From assembly GCA_009917555.1 (NCBI GenBank), contig QZDX01000004.1:223039-287038 (forward strand): DNA of 64,000 nt. Reading direction: 5' to 3'. The DNA is from a bacterium 1XD21-13 (lineage in GTDB: Bacteria > Bacillota > Clostridia > Lachnospirales > Lachnospiraceae). Shown here in pieces: positions 1 through 8,960 of this stretch (position 1 is its first letter; every line of letters begins with the position of its first letter). A program made the translations under genes and the position numbers. The notes beneath the pieces are model-generated. The model had not been told where the DNA came from. It did not search any database and worked only from the letters and a program-made list of their open reading frames with translations.

Positions 1-834
1 AAGATTCATAACTGCATCTATCCAGGGAAGGAGCCTGCAAGAAATGTGCAGAAAGAGGAATATATACTCGCTACCATGGGAGCCTTGGGTGAAGAAGCTA
101 AGGAGGTTTTAAAGGGAGCATTTTTCTATGAAGAGATTCTTCCGGAAATGGAACCAGGGAAAAGAGAGACAATCGAAAAGGCCAGGGAGTGGATGCGTGT
201 TTGCCAGGGGATGGATGCAGAAGAGTTTTGGAAGGTGATTGATGAGGTGAATCGGAAAACGGATCAAAGAGATCAAGAGGCAGTTTTAAAGGCTACCGGT
301 CAGAAGCTTATGGAGCTTCCGGCAAGAGATATCGTACTTTGGCATCAGATCAAACGAGAATATATGAATCTGGCAGACAAAAAGGAACTGTGGAAGGTCT
401 GTGCAGAGATGAATGGTCACACCTCAGATGATGAATTTATGGATTTTCGTTCCTGGTTGATTTCCCAGGGAAAGGAGACCTATATGCAGGTATTAGAGGA
501 GCCGGATTCCTTAAAAAGAATGAATCTTTCGGGGGTAAACACCTCCTTTGAATCCTATCTTTATATAGCTGTAGATGTTTATGCTCAGAAAAAAGCAGTT
601 GAGACAGAGGGACTGGCTGTCATTTTAAAGGACTATTGGAACTGGATGATGGAGGAGGGATGTCCTGGAGAAGAGCAGTATATAAGGAATCTGGAAAAGG
701 TATACGACCTTTACGAGCAAACCGTATTTTATCCGCTGCCGGAAAAGGTAAAGGAACAGATCCACTCCCAGGTAAATCCGGAACCGGATATTAGAAGCGG
801 TTGGGATCAAAACATGATGAACCTGCCCTGTTAA
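1..834 (+). CDS. DUF4240 domain protein, 5' end outside the window
   Basis: The reading frame is open from base 1, and the first possible internal start is a GTG at 46 with no convincing ribosome site, so the gene probably begins upstream. The C-terminal half (about residues 110-230 counted from the GTG) has the DUF4240 pattern: a tryptophan-rich helix, then DFRSWLISQGKETYMQ and a following DPDSL-like turn (EPDSLK). The N-terminal 100 residues are helical and acidic and I do not recognise them. DUF4240 has no assigned reaction. The gene sits 74 bp before the transfer operon, so it may be element cargo or an accessory gene; this is inference. Confidence 0.6.
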   Translation, partial: KIHNCIYPGKEPARNVQKEEYILATMGALGEEAKEVLKGAFFYEEILPEMEPGKRETIEKAREWMRVCQGMDAEEFWKVIDEVNRKTDQRDQEAVLKATGQKLMELPARDIVLWHQIKREYMNLADKKELWKVCAEMNGHTSDDEFMDFRSWLISQGKETYMQVLEEPDSLKRMNLSGVNTSFESYLYIAVDVYAQKKAVETEGLAVILKDYWNWMMEEGCPGEEQYIRNLEKVYDLYEQTVFYPLPEKVKEQIHSQVNPEPDIRSGWDQNMMNLPC

Positions 835-907
835 TGACATGAAACATGAATGAAAGAACGTTTGATTTTTTTAAAATAAGGAAAAAGGGAAAGGAGGGGA
901 TAACTTC

Positions 908-1810
908 ATGTTTATCTGGGATTTTGTTGCGGAGACGGTTTTGGGGCAGATCCTGGACTGGATGTATGGACAGCTCATAGGTTTTCTTGGTAACTTTTTT
1001 GCTTCCATGGGAGAAATGGGAGCAGAGCTGTTTGAGATGTCCTGGGTCCGGTCTGTGACGCTGTTCTTTTATCAGTTTGGCTGGGTGCTTTATGGAGTGG
1101 GGCTTGTGGTGGCGGTGTTTGAATGCGCCATTGAATATCAGTCCGGCAGAGGAAGTGTTCGGGACACCGCTTTCAATGTGATCAAGGGCTTTCTGGCTGT
1201 AGGAATGTTTTCTACGGTTCCGGTGCGACTCTATCAGCTCTGTGTGTCCCTGCAGGGTGTTTTTACGGCGGAGATTACCGGACTGGGGACTGGTATTGGA
1301 ACCATTGCAGGAAACATCGTGAACAGCCTTCAGGATACAGGAAATCTGGAGTCAGCCATGACCAGCAGCCTGATTGGAGGCTTGGGGCACATCACAAGTC
1401 CCTTTCTGATGATTTTTATTCTGATCATGATGGGCTATGCCACCATCAAGGTATTCTTTGGAAATTTAAAGCGGGGAGGAATTCTCCTGATTCAGATCGC
1501 AGTGGGGAGCCTCTACATGTTCAGCATTCCAAGGGGATATCTGGACGGCTTCACCAGCTGGTGCAAGCAGGTGATTGGCTTGTGTCTTACGGCATTTTTA
1601 CAGTCCGTTATTTTGATTGCAGGCTTGATGATACTAAAGGATCGGGCGCTTTTGGGACTGGGGCTGATGCTGTCAGCCGGAGAGGTGCCAAGGATTGCCG
1701 GGCAGTTTGGACTTGACACCAATACCAGGGCAAATGTTATGAGCACCGTCTATGCGGCCCAGAGTGCGGTCAATGTAACCAGAACCGTGATACAGGGGGT
1801 GGCAAAATGA
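908..1810 (+). CDS. TrbL/VirB6-like conjugation membrane protein
   Basis: This 300-residue protein has about six hydrophobic segments (near residues 15-35, 50-75, 90-105, 155-180, 190-205 and 225-245) and glycine-rich loops. That matches the TrbL/VirB6 family, which forms the inner-membrane part of type IV secretion channels. AGGAGG-like sequence just before the ATG supports the start. It is followed, with a 4-bp overlap, by the DUF4406 gene and then the VirB3/VirB4-type genes, the usual neighbourhood for this component in Gram-positive conjugative elements. Assignment rests on topology, length and context rather than on catalytic residues. Confidence 0.75.
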   Translation: MFIWDFVAETVLGQILDWMYGQLIGFLGNFFASMGEMGAELFEMSWVRSVTLFFYQFGWVLYGVGLVVAVFECAIEYQSGRGSVRDTAFNVIKGFLAVGMFSTVPVRLYQLCVSLQGVFTAEITGLGTGIGTIAGNIVNSLQDTGNLESAMTSSLIGGLGHITSPFLMIFILIMMGYATIKVFFGNLKRGGILLIQIAVGSLYMFSIPRGYLDGFTSWCKQVIGLCLTAFLQSVILIAGLMILKDRALLGLGLMLSAGEVPRIAGQFGLDTNTRANVMSTVYAAQSAVNVTRTVIQGVAK

Positions 1811-2178
1811 ATCGAAGCCAGTTGGTTTATATCGCGTCACCCTATGCAGGGGATGTGAAGCAGCATGTGGCCTTTGCAAAGGCTGCCTGCCGGTATGCCA
1901 TGACACAGGGCTATACACCCATAGCGGTACATCTGTTATATCCGCAGTTCTTAGATGATGGGGTACCGGAAGAAAGAAAAGAAGGACTTCGAATGGGCCT
2001 TCGTGTTCTTATGGCCTGTGATGAGCTGTGGCTGTGCGGGGAGGAAGTATCACTTGGAATGGAACAGGAAAAGGACTTAGCGGAAAGAGTGGGGATTCCT
2101 ATCCGTTGTATTCCTTCGGAACTAATAAATGTGTTGCAGACACAGGAGCTTGAAATTCCTTTGGGTCTGAGTCTGTAG
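1807..2178 (+). CDS. DUF4406 nucleoside 2-deoxyribosyltransferase-like protein
   Basis: The protein opens with VYIASPYAGD, the phosphate-loop-like start of the DUF4406 group related to nucleoside 2-deoxyribosyltransferases. It ends with SLGMEQEKDLAERVGIPI, where the Glu lies in the usual catalytic helix, and CDELWLCG forms the central strand. At 123 residues it is full length for this group. The start codon overlaps the stop of the TrbL-like gene (ATGA), so the two are probably translationally coupled. Such proteins are common on phages and integrative elements. A role in nucleotide or nucleotide-signal metabolism is inference; no substrate can be read from the sequence. Confidence 0.75.
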   Translation: MNRSQLVYIASPYAGDVKQHVAFAKAACRYAMTQGYTPIAVHLLYPQFLDDGVPEERKEGLRMGLRVLMACDELWLCGEEVSLGMEQEKDLAERVGIPIRCIPSELINVLQTQELEIPLGLSL

Positions 2179-2205
2179 GAAAAGCCAATGAAAAAGGAGG
2201 CAGCA

Positions 2206-2397
2206 ATGTATATTTATCCGGAACATTTAAAAGCAAAGGCAACCATGTGGCTGTGGCAGCTTAGAGATCTGACCGTTGTTGGAGTTGGCGTTCTTCTTTC
2301 TGTGCTTACGGCCACTCAGACCGGTATCTTAATTCCGGCCCTTTTTACAGCCGCCTATGCATTTCTGGCGATCCGCTTTGAGAGACCAGTATTTTAG
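2206..2397 (+). CDS. Small VirB3/PrgI-like conjugation membrane protein
   Basis: The start at 2206 is preferred over the upstream ATG at 2188 because AAGGAGG (2194-2200) stands five bases before it. The 63-residue product begins MYIYPEHLKAKATMWLW and contains two closely spaced hydrophobic helices (about residues 22-38 and 39-55), then ends FERPVF. Short two-helix proteins placed directly before TrsD/VirB4-like genes are the VirB3-type component of Gram-positive transfer systems, thought to recruit the VirB4 ATPase to the membrane. Family assignment is from size, topology and position. Confidence 0.65.
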   Translation: MYIYPEHLKAKATMWLWQLRDLTVVGVGVLLSVLTATQTGILIPALFTAAYAFLAIRFERPVF

Positions 2398-2461
2398 ATT
2401 TCCTATCCTATGCCTGTGCATTCTTTTTTAAACAGCAGTTTTTTGAGTGGAGGTTTGAAGC

Positions 2462-3052
2462 ATGAGGAGAAAAGAAAAAAAGGAAGAAAAGCAGAGGCTT
2501 TCCACCAGGCAGCTCATGAACACCAAGGAGGTTACGGATTACAGCCTCACTACCTACGATGGGGATGACCTGGTATATTTTATGATCCGCCCTACCAACC
2601 TGTCGGTGCTTTCCGATACAAATGTAGGAGCAAGGATCTATGCTTTGATGAATGTGCTAAAGGGCGTGGCAGAGATTGAGATGCTGTGTCTAAACAGCAG
2701 GGAGAGCTTTGAGGAAAACAAGAGCTTTCTTAGGAGCCGTATGGAGAAAGAAAAAAATCCGGTGGTGCGAAAGCTGCTGGAAAAGGATCAGAGCTTCTTG
2801 GACCGCATCCAGGTACAGATGGCAACAGCCCGTGAGTTTTTGATCCTGATCCGCCTGCATAGAGAGAAGGGACCGGAGGTGTTTTCCTATTTGGATCGAA
2901 TTGAGAAGTCCCTAAAGGAGCAGGGCTTTCACGCAAAACGGGCAGGGAGAGAGGACATCAAACGGCTGATGGCGGTGTACTATGAGCAGAACGTGACCAG
3001 TGAACGGTTTGAGGACTTTGATGGAGAGAGGTGGATCATTCCGGAGGATTGA
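2462..3052 (+). CDS. TrsD-like conjugation protein (VirB4 N-terminal-like)
   Basis: The 196-residue soluble protein has a basic N-terminus (MRRKEKKEEKQ), then DYSLTTYDGDDLVYFMIRP and a helical region about residues 60-150. It has no Walker motif. In several Gram-positive plasmids and elements a protein of this size (TrsD of the staphylococcal trs operon) precedes the VirB4-type ATPase and resembles the ATPase's N-terminal domain. Position between the VirB3-like gene and VirB4 fits this. A Fic gene now separates it from the ATPase. The start follows GTGGAGG at a short distance. Confidence 0.6.
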   Translation: MRRKEKKEEKQRLSTRQLMNTKEVTDYSLTTYDGDDLVYFMIRPTNLSVLSDTNVGARIYALMNVLKGVAEIEMLCLNSRESFEENKSFLRSRMEKEKNPVVRKLLEKDQSFLDRIQVQMATAREFLILIRLHREKGPEVFSYLDRIEKSLKEQGFHAKRAGREDIKRLMAVYYEQNVTSERFEDFDGERWIIPED

Positions 3053-3132
3053 TGGAAAAGTGGATTGCTATTGGAGAAAAATGTGGTATACTTTGAAGGA
3101 AGATAAAAAAGGAAGGGAAGGGAGGGAGAGAC

Positions 3133-3882
3133 TTGCAATATGAGGAATTACTTCGCAAACGGGACGCATACCAAAAGGGAAAAAACCTGATTCCGGAGCT
3201 TACGATTACAAGCTTTGAGCGTGCATTCGAAATCGAATATACCCATAACTCCACAGCCATTGAGGGAAATACTCTGACACTGATGGAAACAAAGCTGGTT
3301 TTAGAGGATCGGATCAGTGTAGGAGGGAAGGAACTGCGAGAGATTTACGAGCAGGTAAATCATCAGAAAGCCTTTCGCTATGTAAAGGACTGTATTGCCC
3401 AGGCACTCCCTTTGGATAAAAAGATTGTAAAGGACATCCATGCCATGCTGATGGAACATATTTTAGTAGGTGGTGTTTATCGAAATGTGGATGTTTATAT
3501 TTCAGGTGCGGAGCATACGCTGCCATCTCCAAATGAGATGTATCGCCAGGTGAAGGATTTCTATGGGGATTTGACTTGGAAGGGCAGCCAGTTAAACCCA
3601 ATCGAGCTGGCTGCATGGACCCATGCGGAATTTGTGAAAATCCATCCATTTCCGGATGGGAACGGCAGGACATCCCGACTGATTATGAATTATCAGCTCA
3701 TGGCTAACGGGTTTGTGCCGGTTTCCATTGCCAAAGAAAACAGGCTGGAATATTTCAATACCTTGGAAGCCTATGCGGTACTAGGAGAGATAACACCCTT
3801 TGCGGAAATGATTGCGGAGCTGGAGAATCAACAGCTCGATCAATATCTTTCTATGATTGAGCAGGCTCAGAGGATGGATTAA
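3133..3882 (+). CDS. Fic domain protein (protein AMPylase-like), class II autoinhibited
   Basis: The active-site loop HPFPDGNGRTSR at about residues 170-182 is the canonical Fic motif; its His starts the transfer of AMP (or another phosphate-containing group) to a hydroxyl side chain of a target protein. An N-terminal STAIEGN (about 40-46) matches the inhibitory helix motif of class II Fic proteins, so the enzyme should be self-restrained. The start is TTG at 3133, after the purine-rich GGAAGGGAGGGAG. The protein is full length (249 residues) with no frameshift. It lies between two conserved conjugation genes and is followed by a hairpin with a T-run, so it looks inserted into the transfer operon. 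Target unknown. Confidence 0.9.
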   Translation: MQYEELLRKRDAYQKGKNLIPELTITSFERAFEIEYTHNSTAIEGNTLTLMETKLVLEDRISVGGKELREIYEQVNHQKAFRYVKDCIAQALPLDKKIVKDIHAMLMEHILVGGVYRNVDVYISGAEHTLPSPNEMYRQVKDFYGDLTWKGSQLNPIELAAWTHAEFVKIHPFPDGNGRTSRLIMNYQLMANGFVPVSIAKENRLEYFNTLEAYAVLGEITPFAEMIAELENQQLDQYLSMIEQAQRMD

Positions 3883-3914
3883 AAGTTGTCTTAAAGAAGT
3901 AAAAAGATTTTAAA

Positions 3915-3951
3915 AGAGCGTCAGGTGTGTAAAAGCATCAGGCGCTTTTTG
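3915..3951 (+). terminator. Terminator-like hairpin after the Fic gene
   Basis: AGCGTC-A-GGTG pairs with CATC-A-GGCGCT and is followed by TTTTTG. It lies between the Fic stop and the VirB4 reading frame. Its T-run directly abuts the ATG at 3953, which argues against that codon as the real VirB4 start. Confidence 0.6.
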
Positions 3952-4012
3952 TATGGGAGAAAAAAGTAAGGATGCGAAAAGTATTGAAAAGGGAAATGGA
4001 GGAGAACAGCCA

Positions 4013-5842
4013 TTGAAAAATACAACTATGGACCAGTTTTTGGAGCCGGAGGATGTAAGAGTGCAGGAATTCCTGGATATGATTGCCCCTTCGGTGGTGA
4101 AATTTCATACGGATCATTTTATCTGTGGCAATACCTTCCGGTGCGTCTGGGCTCTTCGGGAGTACCCCACCGCAACGGAGGAGCAGGCGATTTTAAAGCG
4201 CTTAGGAGAAAAGGATGGTGTAACCTTACGCATCTATACCCGGCATGTCAATGCTGCCGAGGAGAAGAAAATCATCAGCAATGCAGCCAGCAAGAACCGG
4301 ATGGAACGGGCCAATACCAATGATCTTCAGCAGACCGTAATGGCAGAAAGCAATTTAAAGGATGTGGCGGCCATTGTAGCGCAGACCCATCGGAACCGGG
4401 AACCGCTTTTGCATACGGCTGTTTACCTGGAGCTGTCATCAAACGATTACAACGGTCTGAAGCTTTTGCAGACCGAGGTCTTGACCGAGCTTATCCGCTC
4501 CAAGCTAAATGTGGATCGATTGCTTCTGCGCCAACAGCAGGGCTTTCAGTCCGTGATGCCAAGCGGCAGAAATGTGTTCCGGGACCAGTTTGAGCGGGTA
4601 TTGCCAGCCAGCAGCGTAGCCAATCTATATCCCTTTAACTACAGCGGAAAGACCGATCCCCATGGCTTCTATGTGGGCAGGGATAAGTTTGGCAGTAACA
4701 TCCTCATAGATTTTAATCAGAGAGCGGAGGACAAGACCAACGGTTCCATCCTGATCCTGGGTAATTCCGGACAGGGAAAATCATACCTGCTAAAGCTCAT
4801 TCTCTGCAATCTTCGGGAAGCAGGCATGCACGTTATCTGCCTCGATCCGGAGATGGAGTATGAGGATTTGACCAACAACCTAAAGGGCTGCTTTATTGAC
4901 CTTATGGGAGGAACATACATCATCAATCCCTTAGAGCCAAAGGTGTGGGACGAAGGAGATGATCCGGAAGATTTGGACGCGCCGGAAGCCTTTCGATTAA
5001 GGAGCCGCTTAAGCCAGCACATCAGCTTTTTAAAGGATTTCTTCCGCAGCTACAAGGACTTTACGGATCGAGAGATTGATGTGATAGAGATTCTTTTGCA
5101 GAGGCTGTATGAAAGCTTTGGAATTACGGATCAAACGGACTTTCGGAGGCTGCCTTCCGAGGACTACCCCATTCTTTCGGATCTGTATGAATTTATAGAA
5201 AAAGAATATCAGGAGTTTGATAAAAACAGGAGGCAGCTTTATACGGCGGAGCTGTTGCAGAGCATTCTTCTTGGCCTTCATTCCATGTGTAAGGGAGCGG
5301 AATCAAAGTTTTTTAACGGGTATACCAACATCACGGATTCCAGCTTTATTACCTTTGGCGTAAAAGGACTTCTGCAGGCAAGCAAGAGCCTGAAAAACGC
5401 GCTGCTCTTTAATGTCCTTTCTTACATGAGCAATGAGCTCCTTACCACAGGAAATACGGCGGCCAGCTTGGATGAGTTTTATCTGTTCCTGTCCAACCTG
5501 ACGGCAGTGGAGTATGTGCGCAACTTTATGAAACGGGTAAGAAAAAAGAATTCCGCTGTGATACTGGCCAGTCAGAACCTGGAGGACTTTAACATTGAAG
5601 GTATCCGGGAGTATACCAAGCCTCTGTTCTCCATTCCTACCCACCAGTTTCTTTTTAATGCAGGTGCCATTGATGAGAAGTTCTATATCGAAACGCTGCA
5701 GCTGGAGCAAAGCGAGTTCTCCCTGATCCGTTATCCCCAGAGGGGCGTGTGCCTTTATAAATGTGGCAATGAACGCTATAACCTGATGGTCACGGCTCCG
5801 GACTACAAGGCCAGGCTGTTTGGAAAAGCAGGGGGACGCTAA
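4013..5842 (+). CDS. VirB4/TrsE-type conjugation ATPase
   Basis: This is the traffic ATPase that powers assembly of the mating channel at the inner face of the membrane. A Walker A GNSGQGKSYLLK lies near residue 250 and a Walker B-like SLDEFYLFLSN near residue 485, followed by a conserved SQNLEDF segment. A TTG start at 4013 with GGAGGAG at 3999-4005 is preferred; the in-frame ATG at 3953 sits in the tail of a hairpin and has no ribosome site. The length (about 609 residues) is typical for the TrsE group. It belongs to the same + strand transfer block as the TrbL, VirB3 and TrsD-like genes. Confidence 0.9.
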   Translation: MKNTTMDQFLEPEDVRVQEFLDMIAPSVVKFHTDHFICGNTFRCVWALREYPTATEEQAILKRLGEKDGVTLRIYTRHVNAAEEKKIISNAASKNRMERANTNDLQQTVMAESNLKDVAAIVAQTHRNREPLLHTAVYLELSSNDYNGLKLLQTEVLTELIRSKLNVDRLLLRQQQGFQSVMPSGRNVFRDQFERVLPASSVANLYPFNYSGKTDPHGFYVGRDKFGSNILIDFNQRAEDKTNGSILILGNSGQGKSYLLKLILCNLREAGMHVICLDPEMEYEDLTNNLKGCFIDLMGGTYIINPLEPKVWDEGDDPEDLDAPEAFRLRSRLSQHISFLKDFFRSYKDFTDREIDVIEILLQRLYESFGITDQTDFRRLPSEDYPILSDLYEFIEKEYQEFDKNRRQLYTAELLQSILLGLHSMCKGAESKFFNGYTNITDSSFITFGVKGLLQASKSLKNALLFNVLSYMSNELLTTGNTAASLDEFYLFLSNLTAVEYVRNFMKRVRKKNSAVILASQNLEDFNIEGIREYTKPLFSIPTHQFLFNAGAIDEKFYIETLQLEQSEFSLIRYPQRGVCLYKCGNERYNLMVTAPDYKARLFGKAGGR

Positions 5843-5954
5843 AAGAGAAAGGAGTAGCCTGTATCGGAAATTGATTTAGGAGACAGGAGAAAAGCAGGGG
5901 CAGATACACCATTTAAAGCGAATTGATAAAGATGCTCAAGAGAGGAGGCTATGG

Positions 5955-7034
5955 GTGGAGATACAGGAGCAGAAATTCGGCATTGAGATTGAGCTGACCG
6001 GAATCACCAGGCGGCATGCGGCAGAGGTAGCGGCGGAATATTTTGGAACACAGCCCTATTATATTGGGAGCTTTTATAATGCTTACGCGGCAAGGGATGA
6101 CAAAGATCGGCAGTGGAAATTTATGAATGATGCAAGCATTAGGCCGGAAAAAATGGTAAACAGACAGAGAGTAAGCGCAGATGGGGAATACAAGACCGAG
6201 ATGGTGAGTCCCATTTGTCAATACGAGGATATCCCGGTCATTCAGGAACTGATTCGTAAGCTGCGAAAGCAGGGAGCCATTACCAATGCCAGCTGTGGCA
6301 TCCATGTGCACATCGATGCCTCTCCCTTTGATGCCAGAACTCTTCGGAACATCACCAATATCATGGCTGCAAAGGAGGACTTGATTTATAAAGCGCTTCA
6401 AGTAACGGTGGATCGGAAACGTCGGTTCTGTCAGCCGGTGGAGCAGCGCTTTTTAGAGGAGCTAAACAGGAAAAAACCAAAGAGCATAGGGGAGATGGAG
6501 GGCATTTGGTATAACGGCAGGAGCCATAGGGATGACCACTACCATGACAGCCGTTATCACTGCTTGAACCTTCATAGTGTCTTTCAGAAGGGAACCATAG
6601 AATTCCGTCTGTTTAACGGGACCACCCATGCAGGAAAAATCAAGGCATACATTCAGCTTTGCCTGGCCATTGGTGCTCAGGCACTAAACCAAAGCTGTGC
6701 CAGCCGCAGGAAAACCCAGGCGGTAAATGAGAAGTATACCTTTCGTACCTGGCTTTTAAGGCTTGGTTTAAACGGGGATGAATTTAAGACCGCACGGCTT
6801 CATCTGCTGGCCCATCTGGACGGTTGCATTGCCTGGCGTGATCCGGCTCAAGCGCTTGCCCAGAAAGAGAGGATGCGGCAAAAGCGGGAAAAGGAAATGG
6901 CAGGCCGGATGGAAGAAGCTTCCGGAGGAGAGCGGATGGAGACGGAAAGTAGTATAGAAGCTATGGGGGAATCGCATAACGGGGTAGAAGAAAGAGCTGG
7001 GGAAGTATCCTCGGCTTTTACGATATCCATGTAG
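5955..7034 (+). CDS. Amidoligase family protein (glutamine synthetase fold)
   Basis: The N-terminus FGIEIELTGITRRHA and a central CGIHVHIDAS are the metal-binding Glu and His-x-His motifs of the amidoligase_2 family, ATP-dependent COOH-NH2 ligases with a glutamine-synthetase fold. A later RYHCLNLHS and IEFRLFNGT complete the family pattern. The last 60 residues are a charged, probably unstructured tail. Start is GTG 5955 after AGAGGAGG. The next gene encodes a gamma-glutamylcyclotransferase, a pairing known for amidoligases and suggesting that an isopeptide or gamma-glutamyl-type linkage is made and opened. The substrate is not known; a peptide, cell-wall or transferred-protein tag is inference. 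Confidence 0.85.
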   Translation: MEIQEQKFGIEIELTGITRRHAAEVAAEYFGTQPYYIGSFYNAYAARDDKDRQWKFMNDASIRPEKMVNRQRVSADGEYKTEMVSPICQYEDIPVIQELIRKLRKQGAITNASCGIHVHIDASPFDARTLRNITNIMAAKEDLIYKALQVTVDRKRRFCQPVEQRFLEELNRKKPKSIGEMEGIWYNGRSHRDDHYHDSRYHCLNLHSVFQKGTIEFRLFNGTTHAGKIKAYIQLCLAIGAQALNQSCASRRKTQAVNEKYTFRTWLLRLGLNGDEFKTARLHLLAHLDGCIAWRDPAQALAQKERMRQKREKEMAGRMEEASGGERMETESSIEAMGESHNGVEERAGEVSSAFTISM

Positions 7035-7081
7035 TTTATGAACGAAAGACTTTTCCAGTAAATCAGTAGGAGAAAAAGGAA

Positions 7082-7588
7082 ATGAAGAAGAAAAAGGAAC
7101 GGTTATACATTGCATATGGGAGCAACTTAAACCGGCCCCAAATGGAGCGACGATGTCCTGGAGCATCCGTTGCAGGCATTAGTGAGGTGACGGATTATGA
7201 ATTGCTATTTCGAAATGTCGCCACGATAGAACCCAGGAAAGGAGCCAAGGTTCCGGTTGTGCTTTGGCAGATTACACCGGAGGATGAGAGAGCGCTTGAC
7301 CGTTATGAAGGCTGGCCAAGGCTTTACCGCAAGGAGATGATGGAGCTTGAACTGGAAGGAAAGCCGGTGTCTGCCATGGTGTATGTGATGAACGAGGGGC
7401 GAAAAGCGGATCTGCCTGCCAGCTATTATTATGATGTGATTTCGGAAGGGTATCAGACCTTTGGCTTTGATGAAAAGGTATTGGAGCAGGCAATGGGCAG
7501 GACTATGGAGCTGATAAAGCAGGAGGAAGCGCTTGAGGAAGTGGCTACACCGGAAGAGGTGTGCCCCTTTAGCAGTCCTCAGATGTAA
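7082..7588 (+). CDS. Gamma-glutamylcyclotransferase-like protein (AIG2/GGCT fold)
   Basis: YIAYGSNLN at residues 8-16 is the substrate-binding loop of the GGCT/AIG2 family, and ALDRYEGWP carries the catalytic Glu expected in this fold. A C-terminal SEGYQTFGFD is also typical. These enzymes release 5-oxoproline from gamma-glutamyl amides by intramolecular cyclisation. The gene lies 47 bp after the amidoligase on the same strand and probably acts on its product as the reversing or editing enzyme. The last 25 residues are acidic and may be disordered. Substrate not identifiable from sequence. Confidence 0.85.
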   Translation: MKKKKERLYIAYGSNLNRPQMERRCPGASVAGISEVTDYELLFRNVATIEPRKGAKVPVVLWQITPEDERALDRYEGWPRLYRKEMMELELEGKPVSAMVYVMNEGRKADLPASYYYDVISEGYQTFGFDEKVLEQAMGRTMELIKQEEALEEVATPEEVCPFSSPQM

Positions 7589-7622
7589 AGGGAAACGATA
7601 GGAAAGAAAGGAGATGAAAGCG

Positions 7623-8657
7623 ATGGCAGCATCTGCGGCACTTACATTGGCGGCAAAGGCTGTAGCAGCGGCAGCTACGGATAAACGTGGAAGAACCGCT
7701 TTGCTTTCCATTTTGGCAGCGGTTCTTCTGCCGTTTCTTTTGGTAACATTTCTTTTATTGAGCCTTTTAGATGGGACAAGCACCCATAATGTATCGGCAG
7801 TGGAGCTTACCTTTCATGGAGGAAGTCTGTCCGAACAGATACCAAGGGAGTATCAGGGGTATATCGAAGATATGCGAAGGAGCTTTCAAGCCTTGGACGA
7901 TTTGATTGCTGGAGTAGATAACCTGGAGGGAGGAGAGATAGACGGAAACCGGGTAAAAGCTTATTTTTATGCGGTGTATTTTGGAGAGGAGCAGCCATCC
8001 AGGAGAGCGCAGAGGGAATTTCTTGACTGCTTTTTACGCTATGAAGAACGCACACGAATCGTAGAAAATGAAGATGGAACCACCAGAGAGGAGACCTATA
8101 TGGTCGCTATTTTTCTCACGGATCAGAATGAAATTTGTGCAAACCTAAGCAGCTTTCTGGGAACGCCTTTGACCGATGAGGGTCGTGCCAATGCCCAGCG
8201 GATCTATACGATAGCGGTCTATGGCAAGGGAGGTCCTGGCAACTTGGAAGCGGGACCGGCCATGAGTGAAGGAAGCTATGAGGCTCTCATTGCGGAGGCT
8301 GTGAAGTATATCGGCTACCCCTATGTATGGGGAGGCTCCTCTCCAGCTACCTCTTTCGACTGCAGCGGATATATCTGTTGGATCTTCACACACTCCGGCA
8401 TTACAACCCTTCCCAGGACATCCGCAGGAGGACTTTATGAGCAGTGTGCGATAGTACCAAGAGAGGAAGCAAGGCCGGGAGACCTGATATTTTTTACAGG
8501 AACCTATGCATCCGCAGGGTCGGTGAGCCATGTGGGATTGTATGTGGGGAATGAGAAAATGCTGCATGCGGGGAATCCTATAGGCTACGGGGACCTTAAT
8601 TCAACTTACTGGCGTGTTCATTACTACGCTATGGGCCGCCTGCCGGGAATTCCTTAG
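7623..8657 (+). CDS. Membrane-anchored NlpC/P60 cell-wall hydrolase of the transfer system
   Basis: One transmembrane helix (about residues 25-50) follows a short alanine-rich cytoplasmic start. The outer part has a 150-residue region resembling the N-terminal part of transfer-associated hydrolases and a C-terminal NlpC/P60 papain-like peptidase: FDCSGY (catalytic Cys near residue 245) and VSHVGLYVG (His near 300). Such enzymes cut peptide stems in peptidoglycan to open a path for the mating channel (VirB1-like role). ATG 7623 is preferred to ATG 7614, because the GGAG is directly next to 7614 but nine bases before 7623. Confidence 0.85.
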   Translation: MAASAALTLAAKAVAAAATDKRGRTALLSILAAVLLPFLLVTFLLLSLLDGTSTHNVSAVELTFHGGSLSEQIPREYQGYIEDMRRSFQALDDLIAGVDNLEGGEIDGNRVKAYFYAVYFGEEQPSRRAQREFLDCFLRYEERTRIVENEDGTTREETYMVAIFLTDQNEICANLSSFLGTPLTDEGRANAQRIYTIAVYGKGGPGNLEAGPAMSEGSYEALIAEAVKYIGYPYVWGGSSPATSFDCSGYICWIFTHSGITTLPRTSAGGLYEQCAIVPREEARPGDLIFFTGTYASAGSVSHVGLYVGNEKMLHAGNPIGYGDLNSTYWRVHYYAMGRLPGIP

Positions 8658-8702
8658 ATAAAAAGATGGTGAAACATTTCAAGAATGGAGGCAGATAAGA
8701 AA

Positions 8703-8960
8703 ATGAAAAACACAACACTAACTATGAGCTTTAATGCAGATCGACTGGATGCTTTGACCTATCATATGGGAAAGAAGGAGGCAGATTTACAGGAAGAGCT
8801 AAAAGACTATCTTCAGAAGCTCTATGAGAAATATGTCCCCCAGGCAACCAGGGAATACCTGGATGACCGAATCACAAGGGAGGAAAATGCAAGATCACCC
8901 CGTTCAATCCGGCAAAGGAATGTAGCTTCCCAGGAGACAGAGCAGGAAAACAGGGGATAA
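8703..8960 (+). CDS. DUF6103 family protein
   Basis: The 85-residue protein begins MKNTTLTMSFNADRLDAL and contains a conserved helix ending LYEKYVPQATREYLDD, which I recognise as the DUF6103 pattern common in Clostridia conjugative elements. The start at 8703 is chosen because GGAGG (8687-8691) precedes it at a usual distance. The basic C-terminal tail is low in complexity. Function unknown; its regular place between the hydrolase and relaxase genes suggests an accessory part of transfer. Confidence 0.7.
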   Translation: MKNTTLTMSFNADRLDALTYHMGKKEADLQEELKDYLQKLYEKYVPQATREYLDDRITREENARSPRSIRQRNVASQETEQENRG

